DNA of 64,000 bases from an uncultured Acidimicrobiales bacterium (lineage in GTDB: Bacteria; Actinomycetota; Acidimicrobiia; Acidimicrobiales; SZUA-35), in assembly GCA_937922045.1 (NCBI GenBank), contig CAKZXA010000034.1, positions 52,999 to 116,998 on the forward strand, given 5' to 3'. Numbering within the stretch: position 1 is the first letter of the stretch; every line of letters starts with the position of its first letter. A program made the position numbers and the translations under genes. Under the pieces are notes generated by a model. It was not told where the DNA came from. It saw nothing but the letters and a program-made list of their open reading frames with translations, and did no database searches. This document shows, piece after piece, positions 1-9,286 of the stretch.

Positions 1-2802
1 GACAGCTTCCTGCAGGCTCCCGTCGATCATCTTGATAGTAAGACGGCTACCGGCCGTTGCGAATTGCGGTTCGACCTGGGCCAGGCAAACCGAGCGCTCA
101 AGCGTTGGCGAATAACGGGCAGATGTGATCCGCCCCAGGATTCTCTTGTCGATCGGGTCGATAATCTGGCTGGCCTCACCGGGCACCACGTTGGGATCGA
201 CGGGCTGGACCGCCACCACGAGTGGGCCTTCATAGTTTTCCAGGGCCCAACTGAGTTCGGGCTTGCCAGCGAAGTCGGGCTTGTCGAGCTTGATCAAAGC
301 GTCGAGGCCCGTCGCCGGCGCCAACGACAAGCCGTCGGTGTCCTGCCCCACGATGAAGTGGCCTTTTTCAAGCCGCATGATGCGCTGACCTTCAAGGCCG
401 AAGGGCGTGATGCCGAACTCGGCGCCGGCCTCCATGACCGAACGCCAAACCGCCTCGCCGTAGCCGGCTGGCACATGAAGCTCGAAGGAGAGCTCTCCGG
501 TGAATCCGATGCGCCACATAATGCAGTTGTCAACACCGGCGATCCGACCGGTGCGCAACTGCATGTATCGGAAGTCCTCGGGGTCGAGGTCGATATCATC
601 GACGAGAGAAGACAACACCTCTCGGCTCTTCGGTCCAGCCAGGTTCATCGAGGCGTAGGCCGTCGTTACCGGCGTGACGGAGACATCCCAATCGGGATGT
701 TCTGTCTGAAGCCAGTTCTCCGCCCACTCCCAGACGGTGGCCGCTCCGGAGGATGTGGTGGTCATCAGGTAATGGTTTTCACCGAGGCGACCCGTCACTC
801 CGTCGTCGAGAACGATGCCGTCTTCGGCGCACATGATGCCGTAGCGGACACCACCGATCGGCAGCTTGTTCCAGGTGTTGGTGTAGAGATGATTGAGCAA
901 CTTCGGAACATCGGCACCTTGAAGGTCGAGCTTGCCCAACGGGCTCACATCGATCAGGCCGACACCCGACCTTGTCTTTCGCACCTCAGCGGCCGGATCG
1001 CCGTAGTGTTCGGGGCGAATCCATTGCCCAGCGATGATGGGCGTTGCTCCGTTGGCCTCATGCCAGCGATGCATGGCCGAAACCCGGATTGGCTCGAACT
1101 TGCGACCACCAAGAGCACCGAGGGAGATGGGGGCGAAAGGTGGGCGCCAAACCGTGGTTCCAACCTCAGCGATCGTTTCACCTCGCGCTTCACCCAGGAT
1201 GGCTACGGTGTTGACCGTCGAGAGCTTGCCCTGCGATGGCCCCATGGTGGCCGTTGTGTACCGCTTGAGAAGTTCAACCGAGTCGTAGCCCTCTTTCGCG
1301 GCGGCCACAAGATCCTTCGAAGACACGTCCTCTGAGTAGTCAACGATGCCATGGGTCGAGGCACGGTACAGGCCGGGGTGACTCCATCGGCCGAGGGCGA
1401 TTCGGGAGTCGGCGGCCCAGACTGGTTCGATCTCATCGACCGACTGGGCTCGGGTTGTCGCCGCCTGCAACCGATGAGCGACCGTGGAAGCTCGGCGAGC
1501 GGCCAGATCACCTGTTGCTCGGCCGTGCTCAACGATCTCCTCGGTTGTACCGTCGCCGGCCATACCGCCGGTGACCAGAACCGTCTCCGGCGGATCGGTC
1601 GGGAAGAACCGGCCACAGCTGTCATCGAAGCTCGGGCGATCGCCTGCCATGTTGATCAGCGAGGTTGGTGAGGTCCAGCCCGCCGCGATGACGAGCAGGT
1701 CGGCCTCCACTGAGCGTCCGTCGGCCAGCTCTACCGATTCGACGCGCCGTGAGCCTTTGGCTCGTACCAGGTCTTGACCATTGCGAGGGTCGACGACAGC
1801 GGCCACTTCCACACCGGCGGCTGTGAGCGCTTCGACTGCTGCGTCGCCTTCGGCGTTGGCACTTAGAACCACTGCTCGTGAACCGGGTCGAACCGCGTAC
1901 ATTGCCATCGACCGGCGCACCGCGCTCGACATCATCACGCCAGGTAGATCGTTGCCCTCAAAGACATAGGGTCGTTCGATCAGGCCCCCGGCCACGACCA
2001 ACATTTTGGCTCTGGCCTTGATCAGCCTTTCCTCGACACCAGGATGGCTGCGCTGGCTGATCCCGATCCAGTTGTCCTCGTACCGACCCGTGACCGTGGA
2101 ATCGACGAGAACCTCAACGTCGGCCTCGGCTAGCTCCGTCAGCAGCTGGGCGAGCACGGCACGATCGCCATCGCTCCCCCACAGAAGGTGTCCTCCGAGA
2201 TGGTGGGTGTGTTCAACCAGCATGACCTTGGCCCCGGCTCGAGCGGCGTCGATAGCTGCGGCCAGGCCGGATGGGCCACCGCCGGCCACAACAACATCTG
2301 GATGGGCATAGCGCTTGTCGAAATAGCCGCTCGGCGCATCCAGGTCTACCTTGCCACCGGGAGCGAATGTGGCGAGCACCTTTTCGTAGGTTGGCCAGAG
2401 ACTCCGCGGATGCATGAATGTCTTGTAGTAGAAGCCAGCGGTCAGGAAGCGGCCGAGAACCCCGTTCACCGCTCTAACGTCGCGGTCAAGCGAGGGCCAC
2501 ACGTTCTGCGCTGAGACCTTCATGCCCTCTTGAAGCTGACGATGCCCGGACCGAACGTTGGGCTCGCTGGCCAGTTGCACCGAGCCGTTCGGGTCCCAAT
2601 AGTCAGCCGTCATGTAGCCCCGCGGCCGGTGGTATTTCATCGAGCGTGAGACGACCTGCACATTGTTGGCCATCAGGGCCGACGCGATGGTGTCACCGGC
2701 GAACCCGGTGACGCCTTTCCCGTTCCAGGTGAAGCGCAGTTTCGACGAGCGATCGATGATTTCGCCCGGTTGGGCTGACAGGCGATCTGAGAGAGTGCTC
2801 AT
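1..2802 (-). CDS. soxA: Sarcosine oxidase alpha subunit (3' end beyond window)
   Basis: Large flavoprotein subunit of heterotetrameric sarcosine oxidase, which oxidatively demethylates sarcosine to glycine and passes the one-carbon unit to tetrahydrofolate. The frame is open for 934 codons from ATG 2802 to base 1, so the C-terminal end (probably a few dozen residues) lies outside the window. Residues about 20-100 form the N-terminal ferredoxin-like region (KLRFTWNGKGVTGFAGDT). A dinucleotide-binding motif GGGPSG sits at about 173-178. The C-terminal third (from about residue 590) resembles the glycine-cleavage T-protein folate domain. The start overlaps the soxD stop (ATGA), indicating translational coupling. 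The gamma subunit soxG would be expected just beyond base 1. A 423-codon open frame on the opposite strand is only its shadow. Confidence 0.93.
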   Translation of the reverse strand, partial: MSTLSDRLSAQPGEIIDRSSKLRFTWNGKGVTGFAGDTIASALMANNVQVVSRSMKYHRPRGYMTADYWDPNGSVQLASEPNVRSGHRQLQEGMKVSAQNVWPSLDRDVRAVNGVLGRFLTAGFYYKTFMHPRSLWPTYEKVLATFAPGGKVDLDAPSGYFDKRYAHPDVVVAGGGPSGLAAAIDAARAGAKVMLVEHTHHLGGHLLWGSDGDRAVLAQLLTELAEADVEVLVDSTVTGRYEDNWIGISQRSHPGVEERLIKARAKMLVVAGGLIERPYVFEGNDLPGVMMSSAVRRSMAMYAVRPGSRAVVLSANAEGDAAVEALTAAGVEVAAVVDPRNGQDLVRAKGSRRVESVELADGRSVEADLLVIAAGWTSPTSLINMAGDRPSFDDSCGRFFPTDPPETVLVTGGMAGDGTTEEIVEHGRATGDLAARRASTVAHRLQAATTRAQSVDEIEPVWAADSRIALGRWSHPGLYRASTHGIVDYSEDVSSKDLVAAAKEGYDSVELLKRYTTATMGPSQGKLSTVNTVAILGEARGETIAEVGTTVWRPPFAPISLGALGGRKFEPIRVSAMHRWHEANGATPIIAGQWIRPEHYGDPAAEVRKTRSGVGLIDVSPLGKLDLQGADVPKLLNHLYTNTWNKLPIGGVRYGIMCAEDGIVLDDGVTGRLGENHYLMTTTSSGAATVWEWAENWLQTEHPDWDVSVTPVTTAYASMNLAGPKSREVLSSLVDDIDLDPEDFRYMQLRTGRIAGVDNCIMWRIGFTGELSFELHVPAGYGEAVWRSVMEAGAEFGITPFGLEGQRIMRLEKGHFIVGQDTDGLSLAPATGLDALIKLDKPDFAGKPELSWALENYEGPLVVAVQPVDPNVVPGEASQIIDPIDKRILGRITSARYSPTLERSVCLAQVEPQFATAGSRLTIKMIDGSLQEAV

Positions 2803-3071
2803 GCCCGACCTCCTCGTTTGCCGCCCGGCAAGGGCGGGTTGCGGAATTCACTGGTTGCGGTGTGACGCTCGATGGTGAAGAACCGTCGGCAGCCGCTGCT
2901 GCAGTACCAGGTCTCCATCATCCAATCTGCCGGATTCTTGTGCATGTAGAGATAGGTACGCCATTCTTCGGGCGTCGTGGTCGCCGGATCGGGGCGCTTG
3001 TGGCTTTCACCGACATAACGCAGATCGCTGGAATTGCGGGGCCCACAGTTCGGGCACGGAACTAGCAACAT
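2799..3071 (-). CDS. soxD: Sarcosine oxidase delta subunit
   Basis: Small zinc-binding subunit (90 residues) of heterotetrameric sarcosine oxidase. The N-terminal CPNC (Cys6, Cys9) and the later pair Cys57/Cys61 in the CSSGCRRFF segment match the family's zinc site. In the enzymes I know, one of the later ligands is His, so Cys57 may be a substitution. The motif WRTYLYMHKNP is characteristic of the family. The gene lies 51 bp after soxB and overlaps soxA by 4 bp, giving the canonical order soxB-soxD-soxA. Confidence 0.93.
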   Translation of the reverse strand: MLLVPCPNCGPRNSSDLRYVGESHKRPDPATTTPEEWRTYLYMHKNPADWMMETWYCSSGCRRFFTIERHTATSEFRNPPLPGGKRGGRA

Positions 3072-3122
3072 TTCGATGTCCTCAACGGGAAGATGAACGC
3101 TACGAACGGGCGGAAGTCATAG

Positions 3123-4445
3123 TTAGTGGCCAACGGCTGCAGCTCCCTTTTCGCCGACGAGATCGCCCTTGGCGAACCGTTCCAGCCCAAAGGCAGCGAT
3201 GATCGCCGGCATCTTTTCGGTGGCTATGCACTCGGCCATTGCCTCGCCTGAGACGGGGCCAGCCTTGAAGCCATACGTGCCCCAGCCAACGTCGCAGAGG
3301 AAGCCCTCGACGGGGGTCGCACCCATGATTGGTGAGTAGTCGGGAGTCATGTCACACAAGCCCGCCCACTGACGCAGCAGCTTCATGCGCGAGATGCCGG
3401 GCATAAGCTCCATCACGTGGCCGGCCAGGCCCTCGGTAAATTCGAGCGAGCCACGGATCGAATAGTTGTTGTACGGGTCGACGGCGGCGCCGAAGACCAG
3501 CTCACCGCGATCGGTCTGGCTCACGTACGTGTGAAGTGAACCCGATACCACCACTGCGGGCAGGAACACCTTGACTGGCTCGGTGACGGCCGCTTGAAGC
3601 GGTCGGGTCGAGATTGGAAGATCGACGCCAGCCATGTCGGAGATCAACGAGGCCCAACCCGCTGTGCAGTTGACGACGATGGGCGCCGAGATCTTGCCTC
3701 GGTTCGTCATCACCCCGGTCACCTGACCACCGGCACCTTTGCCGTCGCGGCCTTCGCCACCTTCCACCAGTATGTCGAGCACCTCGGTCTTCTGGTGCAT
3801 TTCAACGCCATAGGCATCCGCCGCTCGGGCGTAGCCCCACACGACGGCGTCGTGGCGAATGATGCCGCCGGGTGGATGGTACAGAGCGCCAAGGATCGGG
3901 TACCGCGCCTCGGAGGTCACATCCAAGCTGGGCACGATCTTCTTGATCTCGGCTGGGTCGATCACCGACGAATCGATATCTTGCAGCTTGTTTACCTCAG
4001 CCCGCCAGTGCATCGTGCGCAGCGACGAGTCGTTGTGGGCGAGCGTGAGGTGGCCGCGTTCAGAGAACATCACATTGATGTTCAGATCGTCGGCCATCGA
4101 GTTGTACAGCGTCAACGAACGGTCGTAGAAGGCCACACCCTCAGGGGTGAGATAGTTCGACCTGACAATGGCAGTGTTGCGTCCCGACCCACCGCTGCCT
4201 AGGTAGGCCTTGTCGACGACGGCGACGTTCGTGATGCCATGGTTGACGGCGAGGTAATAGGCAGTGGCCAGACCATGCACGCCTCCACCGATGATCACAA
4301 CGTCGTAGGAGTCTTTCAGCGGAACCTCACGCCAGACCCGTGGCCAAGGCTGGTTGGACAGACCTTTTCGCAAAAGCCCGAATGCCGAGTAGCGACGTTG
4401 GCCGTGCTGATTCTTGTCTCGAAGCATATTTGTGACGCTTGGCAT
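3123..4445 (-). CDS. soxB: Sarcosine oxidase beta subunit
   Basis: FAD/FMN-carrying subunit of heterotetrameric sarcosine oxidase, where sarcosine is oxidised. A Rossmann FAD motif VVIIGGGVHGLATAYYLA lies about 35 residues from the start, and GSGGSGRNTAIVRSNY follows at the usual spacing. The C-terminal part has GWGTYGFKAGPVSGEAMAE, typical of DAO-family oxidases. I chose ATG 4445, giving MPSVTNMLRDKNQ, which resembles SoxB N-termini; a GTG at 4487 would add 14 residues. It is first of the soxBDA operon, divergent from the LysR gene at 4551. Confidence 0.93.
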   Translation of the reverse strand: MPSVTNMLRDKNQHGQRRYSAFGLLRKGLSNQPWPRVWREVPLKDSYDVVIIGGGVHGLATAYYLAVNHGITNVAVVDKAYLGSGGSGRNTAIVRSNYLTPEGVAFYDRSLTLYNSMADDLNINVMFSERGHLTLAHNDSSLRTMHWRAEVNKLQDIDSSVIDPAEIKKIVPSLDVTSEARYPILGALYHPPGGIIRHDAVVWGYARAADAYGVEMHQKTEVLDILVEGGEGRDGKGAGGQVTGVMTNRGKISAPIVVNCTAGWASLISDMAGVDLPISTRPLQAAVTEPVKVFLPAVVVSGSLHTYVSQTDRGELVFGAAVDPYNNYSIRGSLEFTEGLAGHVMELMPGISRMKLLRQWAGLCDMTPDYSPIMGATPVEGFLCDVGWGTYGFKAGPVSGEAMAECIATEKMPAIIAAFGLERFAKGDLVGEKGAAAVGH

Positions 4446-4496
4446 GCTCACGAATGTAGGCCGTGGTTTAGCGCGTGAGAAATACACAGTAGGGCA

Positions 4497-4519
4497 TGAT
4501 TATGACCGTTTGTATATCA
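4497..4519. promoter_or_regulatory. Possible LysR-type operator between soxB and the LysR gene
   Basis: The 105-bp divergent intergenic region contains an AT-rich interrupted inverted repeat with arms TGAT (4497-4500) and ATCA (4516-4519). LysR-type regulators commonly bind such dyads in divergent promoters. The arms are short, so this is only a candidate. Confidence 0.3.
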
Positions 4520-4550
4520 ATCGACAGGAAGGTGGGCTACTCTCAACCGG

Positions 4551-5432
4551 ATGGATCTGCGCAGGATTCGCTATTTCGTCGAGGTAGCCAACGAGCTGCA
4601 TTTCGGTCGAGCTGCAGCCAAGCTTCACATGGCCCAACCCCCACTGAGTCTTCAGATCCGGCGGCTCGAGGCTGAATTGGGCTTTGAACTGTTCGACCGT
4701 ACGACGCGACGGGTAGCCCTATCACCTGAAGGCAGCGCCCTTCTCGCCGATGCGCGCGAGGTGCTCAGCCGTCTAGAGCGTTTCGAACGCCACGCCGCTT
4801 CCCTGCGTTCAGGGGAAGAAGGAGTGCTACACCTCGGCTTCGTCGACTCAGCCTGCTACAAGGTCATGCCTCAGTTCCTCCAGGCATTCCGAACCCGCTG
4901 GCCCGATGTGGAACACCAGCTAAAGAGCCTTTCATCCGATGAGCAATTGAAGGCCCTCGAAGCGGGCACCATCGATGTCGGATTGGCTCGAACGGCCGGA
5001 ACTAGCACTGAAGTCGAAGCCGACGTCGTCCTCCACGAACGACTCGTGGTCGCCGTCGACGGCGCCCATCGGCTGGTCGGCCATCCCGACATAGCCATTT
5101 CGGACCTGGTCGGCGAATTCTTTATCGGCTTCGATCGGCAGGTGTCCCCCAGCCTCCACCGAGAAATCGTGGGGATGCTGGCGGCCCAAGGCGTCGCCTA
5201 CGACCCCTTTATCGAGGCAACCGAGTATGCCACGATCCTTAGCCTCGTCGCCTCCGGCCAGGGCGTCGCCATCGTTCCGGCCAGCGTGAGATCGTTTCGC
5301 CCGCCCACCCTGCGTTATCTCGATCTCAGCGATCCTGCCGCTATCAGCACACTCTTGCTCCTTCGCCGAAAGGCCGAACCCGGACCCATCGTCGCCAAAG
5401 CGGTGCAGCTAGCCAGCGAACTCTTCGGTTAA
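4551..5432 (+). CDS. LysR-family transcriptional regulator
   Basis: 293-residue LysR regulator. The N-terminal winged helix-turn-helix covers residues 1-60 (LHFGRAAAKLHMAQPPLSLQ, then LFDRTTRRVALSPEG). The C-terminal effector domain starts near residue 90 (GVLHLGFVDSACYKVMP) and has the two-lobe layout of the BenM/CatM-like subgroup. It is transcribed divergently from soxBDA and is therefore a likely regulator of sarcosine/glycine-betaine breakdown; that link is inferred from position. Its stop overlaps the stop of the convergent acyl-CoA dehydrogenase gene in the shared TTAA at 5429-5432. Confidence 0.92.
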   Translation: MDLRRIRYFVEVANELHFGRAAAKLHMAQPPLSLQIRRLEAELGFELFDRTTRRVALSPEGSALLADAREVLSRLERFERHAASLRSGEEGVLHLGFVDSACYKVMPQFLQAFRTRWPDVEHQLKSLSSDEQLKALEAGTIDVGLARTAGTSTEVEADVVLHERLVVAVDGAHRLVGHPDIAISDLVGEFFIGFDRQVSPSLHREIVGMLAAQGVAYDPFIEATEYATILSLVASGQGVAIVPASVRSFRPPTLRYLDLSDPAAISTLLLLRRKAEPGPIVAKAVQLASELFG

Positions 5433-6541
5433 GGCCTGGGTTCGCGCGGCAATCCGAGCACGCGTTCACCAAGGATGTTCCGCATAATGTTCGACGTGCC
5501 GCCCATGATTGTGTACCCCGGAGCGTACAGAATGCCGTGGGTGTACTCGTCGAACAGCTGACCATAGGGACCGAGAACTCGTGCCGCGAAGTCAGCCACC
5601 CGTATCTCATGTTCGGTACAGAAGCACTTCGTCGCGGCGCTAAAGCCCGCAGGAGCTTGGCGCAGGACCTCTCGATAGACGAGCAGCCGGCCGATGCGAT
5701 AACCCGTTTCCAACGCTGCTATCTCCTGGCGTACCAGGGGATCGGTCGTATCCGCCCGCTCAACGGCCATCTCGAAGAGGGACCGGTTCGAGACGAGACG
5801 GTCGATGCCTCCCCGTTCGTGTTCAAGCTGGCGCATCGTCTGCTTGAAAGCATCACCTTCAACACCGACGAGATTCTCGATCGGCACCTTGACGTCGGTG
5901 AAGTAGATCTCGCAAAAGTGGCTGTTGGTTGTCATGTCGGTGATAGGACGAACCTCGATGCCCGGTAGGTCCATGGGCACAACAATTTCCGAGATGCCCC
6001 GGTGAGGTGGCCCTTCGGTGGTCGTGCGGCAGATCAGGTACACGTAGTCGGCCACATCGCCAAAGCTCGTCCAAATCTTCTGCCCGTTGACAACCCAATG
6101 GTCGCCTGTGCGGACCGCTGAGGTCTTCAGGGATGCAAGGTCGGACCCAGCGTCGGGTTCGCTCATACCGATGCACCAGGTCGTCTCCCCCGACAGCATC
6201 TCGGGAAGATAGGCAGCCTTCTGATCTTCGGTGCCGTAGGCGATGATCGTTGGCCCCATCTGGCGGTCGGCGAACCACATCGAAGCGATCGGAGCGCCGG
6301 CGCCGATCATTTCCTCAGCCACGATCACCCGCTCGATTGGAGGGCGTTCCTGCCCCCCGTACTGCTTCGGCCAACCCATACCGATCCAGCCTTCGGACGC
6401 CATCACCTGAGCGAAACCCTTGGAGTAGCCGTTGATCCAGCTGTCATTGTGGCGGCCGAAGTCGCGAATGCCGTCGGCGGCCACCTGACGGGCTCGTTGA
6501 CGAAGCTGTTCTAACTCTTCACTCAGCTGGAAATTCAACAT
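5429..6541 (-). CDS. Acyl-CoA dehydrogenase family protein
   Basis: 370-residue FAD-dependent acyl-CoA dehydrogenase. The N-terminal helical domain is followed by the FAD/substrate motif CIGMSEPDAGSDLASLKT, then VNGQKIWTSFGDVADY in the beta domain. The C-terminal helical domain ends with IMGGTSNIMRNILGERVLGLPR, the usual FAD-contacting tail. The length is typical. The substrate cannot be read from the sequence; the nearest relatives are actinobacterial FadE-type enzymes acting on steroid side chains or branched acyl-CoAs. It stands alone, convergent with the LysR gene. Confidence 0.9.
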   Translation of the reverse strand: MLNFQLSEELEQLRQRARQVAADGIRDFGRHNDSWINGYSKGFAQVMASEGWIGMGWPKQYGGQERPPIERVIVAEEMIGAGAPIASMWFADRQMGPTIIAYGTEDQKAAYLPEMLSGETTWCIGMSEPDAGSDLASLKTSAVRTGDHWVVNGQKIWTSFGDVADYVYLICRTTTEGPPHRGISEIVVPMDLPGIEVRPITDMTTNSHFCEIYFTDVKVPIENLVGVEGDAFKQTMRQLEHERGGIDRLVSNRSLFEMAVERADTTDPLVRQEIAALETGYRIGRLLVYREVLRQAPAGFSAATKCFCTEHEIRVADFAARVLGPYGQLFDEYTHGILYAPGYTIMGGTSNIMRNILGERVLGLPREPRP

Positions 6542-6626
6542 CGTAGGTCATCCTCAGAGCGCTCGGATCGGGGATGGTGGCGAGTGACGGCGGGGCATGG
6601 CTTCGACCCCTCTAGCCTGGTTCACT

Positions 6627-7004
6627 ATGGACACCTTCCAGCGACCGACCGTATCCGTCCCCGCGATCGAAAAGCCAACCGAGCTGACGATCAACGACGA
6701 GGTCGTCGGTGATGGCCCAGAAGCCGTTTCCGGTGCACAGGTAGCCGTCGACTATGTCGGCGTTAGCTGGAGCAACGGTCAAGAGTTCGACGCCTCGTGG
6801 AATCGCGGCGAAACCTTTGGTTTCAAGCTTGGTGCGGGCCAGGTCATTCCTGGCTGGGATGAAGGTGTGACCGGCATGCGGGTCGGCGGCCGTCGAACAC
6901 TCTACATTCCGCCGCAGATGGCCTACGGAGCCGCAGGGGCTGGGGGCGTCATCGCGCCAAACGAGACCCTTATCTTCACCGTCGACCTTCGGTCGATCGG
7001 CTAG
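6627..7004 (+). CDS. FKBP-type peptidyl-prolyl cis-trans isomerase
   Basis: Small single-domain FKBP (about 125 residues from ATG 6627) catalysing proline isomerisation in protein folding. Typical FKBP segments are GAQVAVDYVGVSWSNGQEFDASW, GETFGFKLGAGQVIPGWDEGVTGM and RTLYIPPQMAYGAAGAGGVIAPNETLIFTVDL. An upstream in-frame ATG at 6597 would add ten non-conserved residues, so the later start is preferred. There is no signal peptide, so it is probably cytoplasmic. Its TAG stop overlaps the stop of the convergent PhyH gene. Confidence 0.92.
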   Translation: MDTFQRPTVSVPAIEKPTELTINDEVVGDGPEAVSGAQVAVDYVGVSWSNGQEFDASWNRGETFGFKLGAGQVIPGWDEGVTGMRVGGRRTLYIPPQMAYGAAGAGGVIAPNETLIFTVDLRSIG

Positions 7005-8116
7005 TCAAGCCGCTTCTCGAAATCCTCGGGCGAGGCCAGCTCGCTGAGCGCTTCGGCCATGATGTCGGCTTGGGAGGGTGGCGCCAAGCCAGCGATAGGC
7101 GGCTTGCTATCGAGGTCAGCGGGGAAGGCATAGCCTTCTGCGCACGCCTCGATCGCGCTCTGTAAGCGGGCGGGCGGCACGCCGTCCTTCACCATCTCCA
7201 GCATCGAGGGATACACGGCGATACACATCGCTCGACGATCGAGTTGTTCCATGGCCCGCCCCATGGCTGAGGAAACCTGAAGCAGGTTGGCCATGCGGGA
7301 GATGTCACCGGTTACGTTCGTGCCGGCCCCGTGGAAGAGCGCAGGGTTGAAAAAGACCATGTCGCCTTTGGCCAACGGCAGCTGAACGTGGTGTTCATCG
7401 AAGTACTCGATGAAATCCGGCTGGCGCCAGGCCAGATAGCCGGCCTCGTAGCGCTGGGAGTAAGGCAAAAGCATCGTCGGACCAGATTCCAGCGGCATAT
7501 CGCAATGTGCGATCGCTCCTTGAAGCGTTAGCAGCGGCGACAGCCGGTGAATGTGCGCCGGGAAGGCAGCGGCCTGCTCGTCGGTCATGAAGCCAAGGTG
7601 AAAGTCGCGATGAGGTTTTTGGGCCTTGCCTCCAGGGTTGACAACATTGACCTGTGACGTCACCTGGTAGCTCGGCCCCAGCCAGGCTCGCGATGAGCCC
7701 GCGATGACCTCGTTGGCGAAATAACGGACGAAGACATCGGGCCGATGGCAGGCCAGTTTCTCCTGGGCGTTCCACAAACGTTGGTTGGTGCCAGGCTCGG
7801 CGAAATGGTCACCCGCTGATCGGCCCTCGTCTTGCTCAATACGGATCAACTCGGCGAAGGCGAGTGTGGCCTCGTCCACGACATCGGTCGACAAGGCCCC
7901 AGCGACGTGAAAGACACCGGGCCCATCGAGCAGTATCGATGCGAGTTCGGCGAACAGTGAACGGGAGATCGCAGGCTCGTTGAAGGCCTCTGCTTCGTAG
8001 GTGGGAATGTCTCGCTGCAGTTCGACCGCATGGGTGAGCTGGTCGAGGCACAGACGCTCGGACCGCGATGTGATGAAGTCATCGAGAGAACAATCGCCGC
8101 TTACGAACCAGGACAT
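7001..8116 (-). CDS. Phytanoyl-CoA dioxygenase (PhyH) family protein
   Basis: 371-residue Fe(II)/2-oxoglutarate-dependent oxygenase. The facial triad is visible: H169 and D171 in KPHRDFHLGF, and H262 in NPALFHGAGTNVTG. R274 (DISRMANLLQ) is placed to bind 2-oxoglutarate. PhyH proteins hydroxylate diverse small molecules, including acyl-CoAs, osmolytes and secondary metabolites; the substrate here is unknown. It is a single gene between the convergent FKBP gene and a glycosyltransferase on the same strand 67 bp upstream. Confidence 0.88.
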   Translation of the reverse strand: MSWFVSGDCSLDDFITSRSERLCLDQLTHAVELQRDIPTYEAEAFNEPAISRSLFAELASILLDGPGVFHVAGALSTDVVDEATLAFAELIRIEQDEGRSAGDHFAEPGTNQRLWNAQEKLACHRPDVFVRYFANEVIAGSSRAWLGPSYQVTSQVNVVNPGGKAQKPHRDFHLGFMTDEQAAAFPAHIHRLSPLLTLQGAIAHCDMPLESGPTMLLPYSQRYEAGYLAWRQPDFIEYFDEHHVQLPLAKGDMVFFNPALFHGAGTNVTGDISRMANLLQVSSAMGRAMEQLDRRAMCIAVYPSMLEMVKDGVPPARLQSAIEACAEGYAFPADLDSKPPIAGLAPPSQADIMAEALSELASPEDFEKRLD

Positions 8117-8182
8117 GAGAACACCTCGATTGCGTCGGACTACTCGTTCAATTCTAGAAGATCGGATCTGAGCGACAAGAAT

Positions 8183-9160
8183 CTAGGTCTTGCGGAGTGA
8201 ACGAACCTTCATCTCGGCGAAACCACCAGCGGTGGCGGCCAAGCCGCCGACGATTGCGGTCGCTCGACCTAGGGCGTCGCCGCGTTCTGATGGAAGACGC
8301 CCCAACGACCGAACGAAAGCACCGGGCAGGATCTTGCGCACATAGTCTCGCTCTGAGTCGAGACCATCATCGGCGCCCACCAGGCCGACCACGTACGCCT
8401 TCGAGTTCCCTTCGGCTCGGCAGCGATCAAAGAAGTAACGCCACGTACCCCGAGCTGCCGGTACGCGATGGTGGATGCGAGCCGCCGGTTCGAGTACGAC
8501 ACGAGCCGACGGATCGGCTTGGCGAATCCGGATGCACAGCTCGGTCTCTTCGCAGCCGAGCGGCCGGCTAGCGGTACGACCAAGGCCAACTTCGAAGCCT
8601 CCGCTGTCGACCACGGCTGAGCGGCGAAAGGCCATGTTGCATCCAATGACGTTGCGAACGTCGGCCCGTTCGGTCGGGAGACCCCGGTGTGAGCAACCGA
8701 TGACCCAGTTGAACTCGGCGGGGAACCATTCCGGTGCCTCACTATCCCAGTTGGGGATGGCCCAGCCACCTACAGCGGCAACGGATGGATCGACGAACGG
8801 ATCCAGCAGGTGCTTCAACCAGTCGGTCTCGGCTGTGGCATCATCATCGAGGTAGGCGACAACGGTCGACGTTGCGAGTTCTGTGCCACAGTTGCGGGCA
8901 CCGCTCAGGCCCTTCGGACCATCGTTCATCACCACGGTTTCACCCGGCCGACCAGCACAGATCTCGCTTGCAGCGGCCAGTAGATCTTCATTATGATCGA
9001 TCACGACCAGAAGCTCATCGGCTGGACGGGATTGAACCCGAACCGAATCGACGGCGGCTCGAAGATCGTCGAGACGATCCATGGTGTGGGCGCAAATAAG
9101 CACGCTCACACTGGCATCGTCCATCTGATCATCCCTGGGATTAGGGGCGTAATCATTCAT
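8183..9160 (-). CDS. Family 2 glycosyltransferase
   Basis: 325-residue GT-A fold glycosyltransferase. The N-terminal VSVLICAHTMDRLDDLRAAV is the nucleotide-sugar-binding strand, GLSGARNCGTELA follows, and the metal-binding DXD-type motif is in VVAYLDDDATAETDWLK. A GCEETELCIRI segment carries the ED acceptor/base motif. It has no predicted membrane span, so it probably acts in the cytoplasm on cell-envelope glycans. The start at 9160 is preceded by another possible in-frame ATG at 9124 inside the gene. No other glycan genes adjoin it. Confidence 0.87.
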   Translation of the reverse strand: MNDYAPNPRDDQMDDASVSVLICAHTMDRLDDLRAAVDSVRVQSRPADELLVVIDHNEDLLAAASEICAGRPGETVVMNDGPKGLSGARNCGTELATSTVVAYLDDDATAETDWLKHLLDPFVDPSVAAVGGWAIPNWDSEAPEWFPAEFNWVIGCSHRGLPTERADVRNVIGCNMAFRRSAVVDSGGFEVGLGRTASRPLGCEETELCIRIRQADPSARVVLEPAARIHHRVPAARGTWRYFFDRCRAEGNSKAYVVGLVGADDGLDSERDYVRKILPGAFVRSLGRLPSERGDALGRATAIVGGLAATAGGFAEMKVRSLRKT

Positions 9161-9286
9161 CGCCTGGTCCTTCGCCGTCGCCTTGAATTGCCGACTATCA
9201 AGCCTACAAGCGATGGGGTCAGCCCGAAGCCGTCGAGCTCGGTCCTGGCCTCTTCTGGGCAGGTTTCCCTGTCTAGTCGCCCTTGC

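Noticed and set aside
64..1335. Long open frame (423 codons) on the plus strand at the left end.
   Set aside because: It is antisense to soxA, whose 934-codon frame has clear sarcosine oxidase motifs throughout. High-GC codon bias opens the opposite frame.
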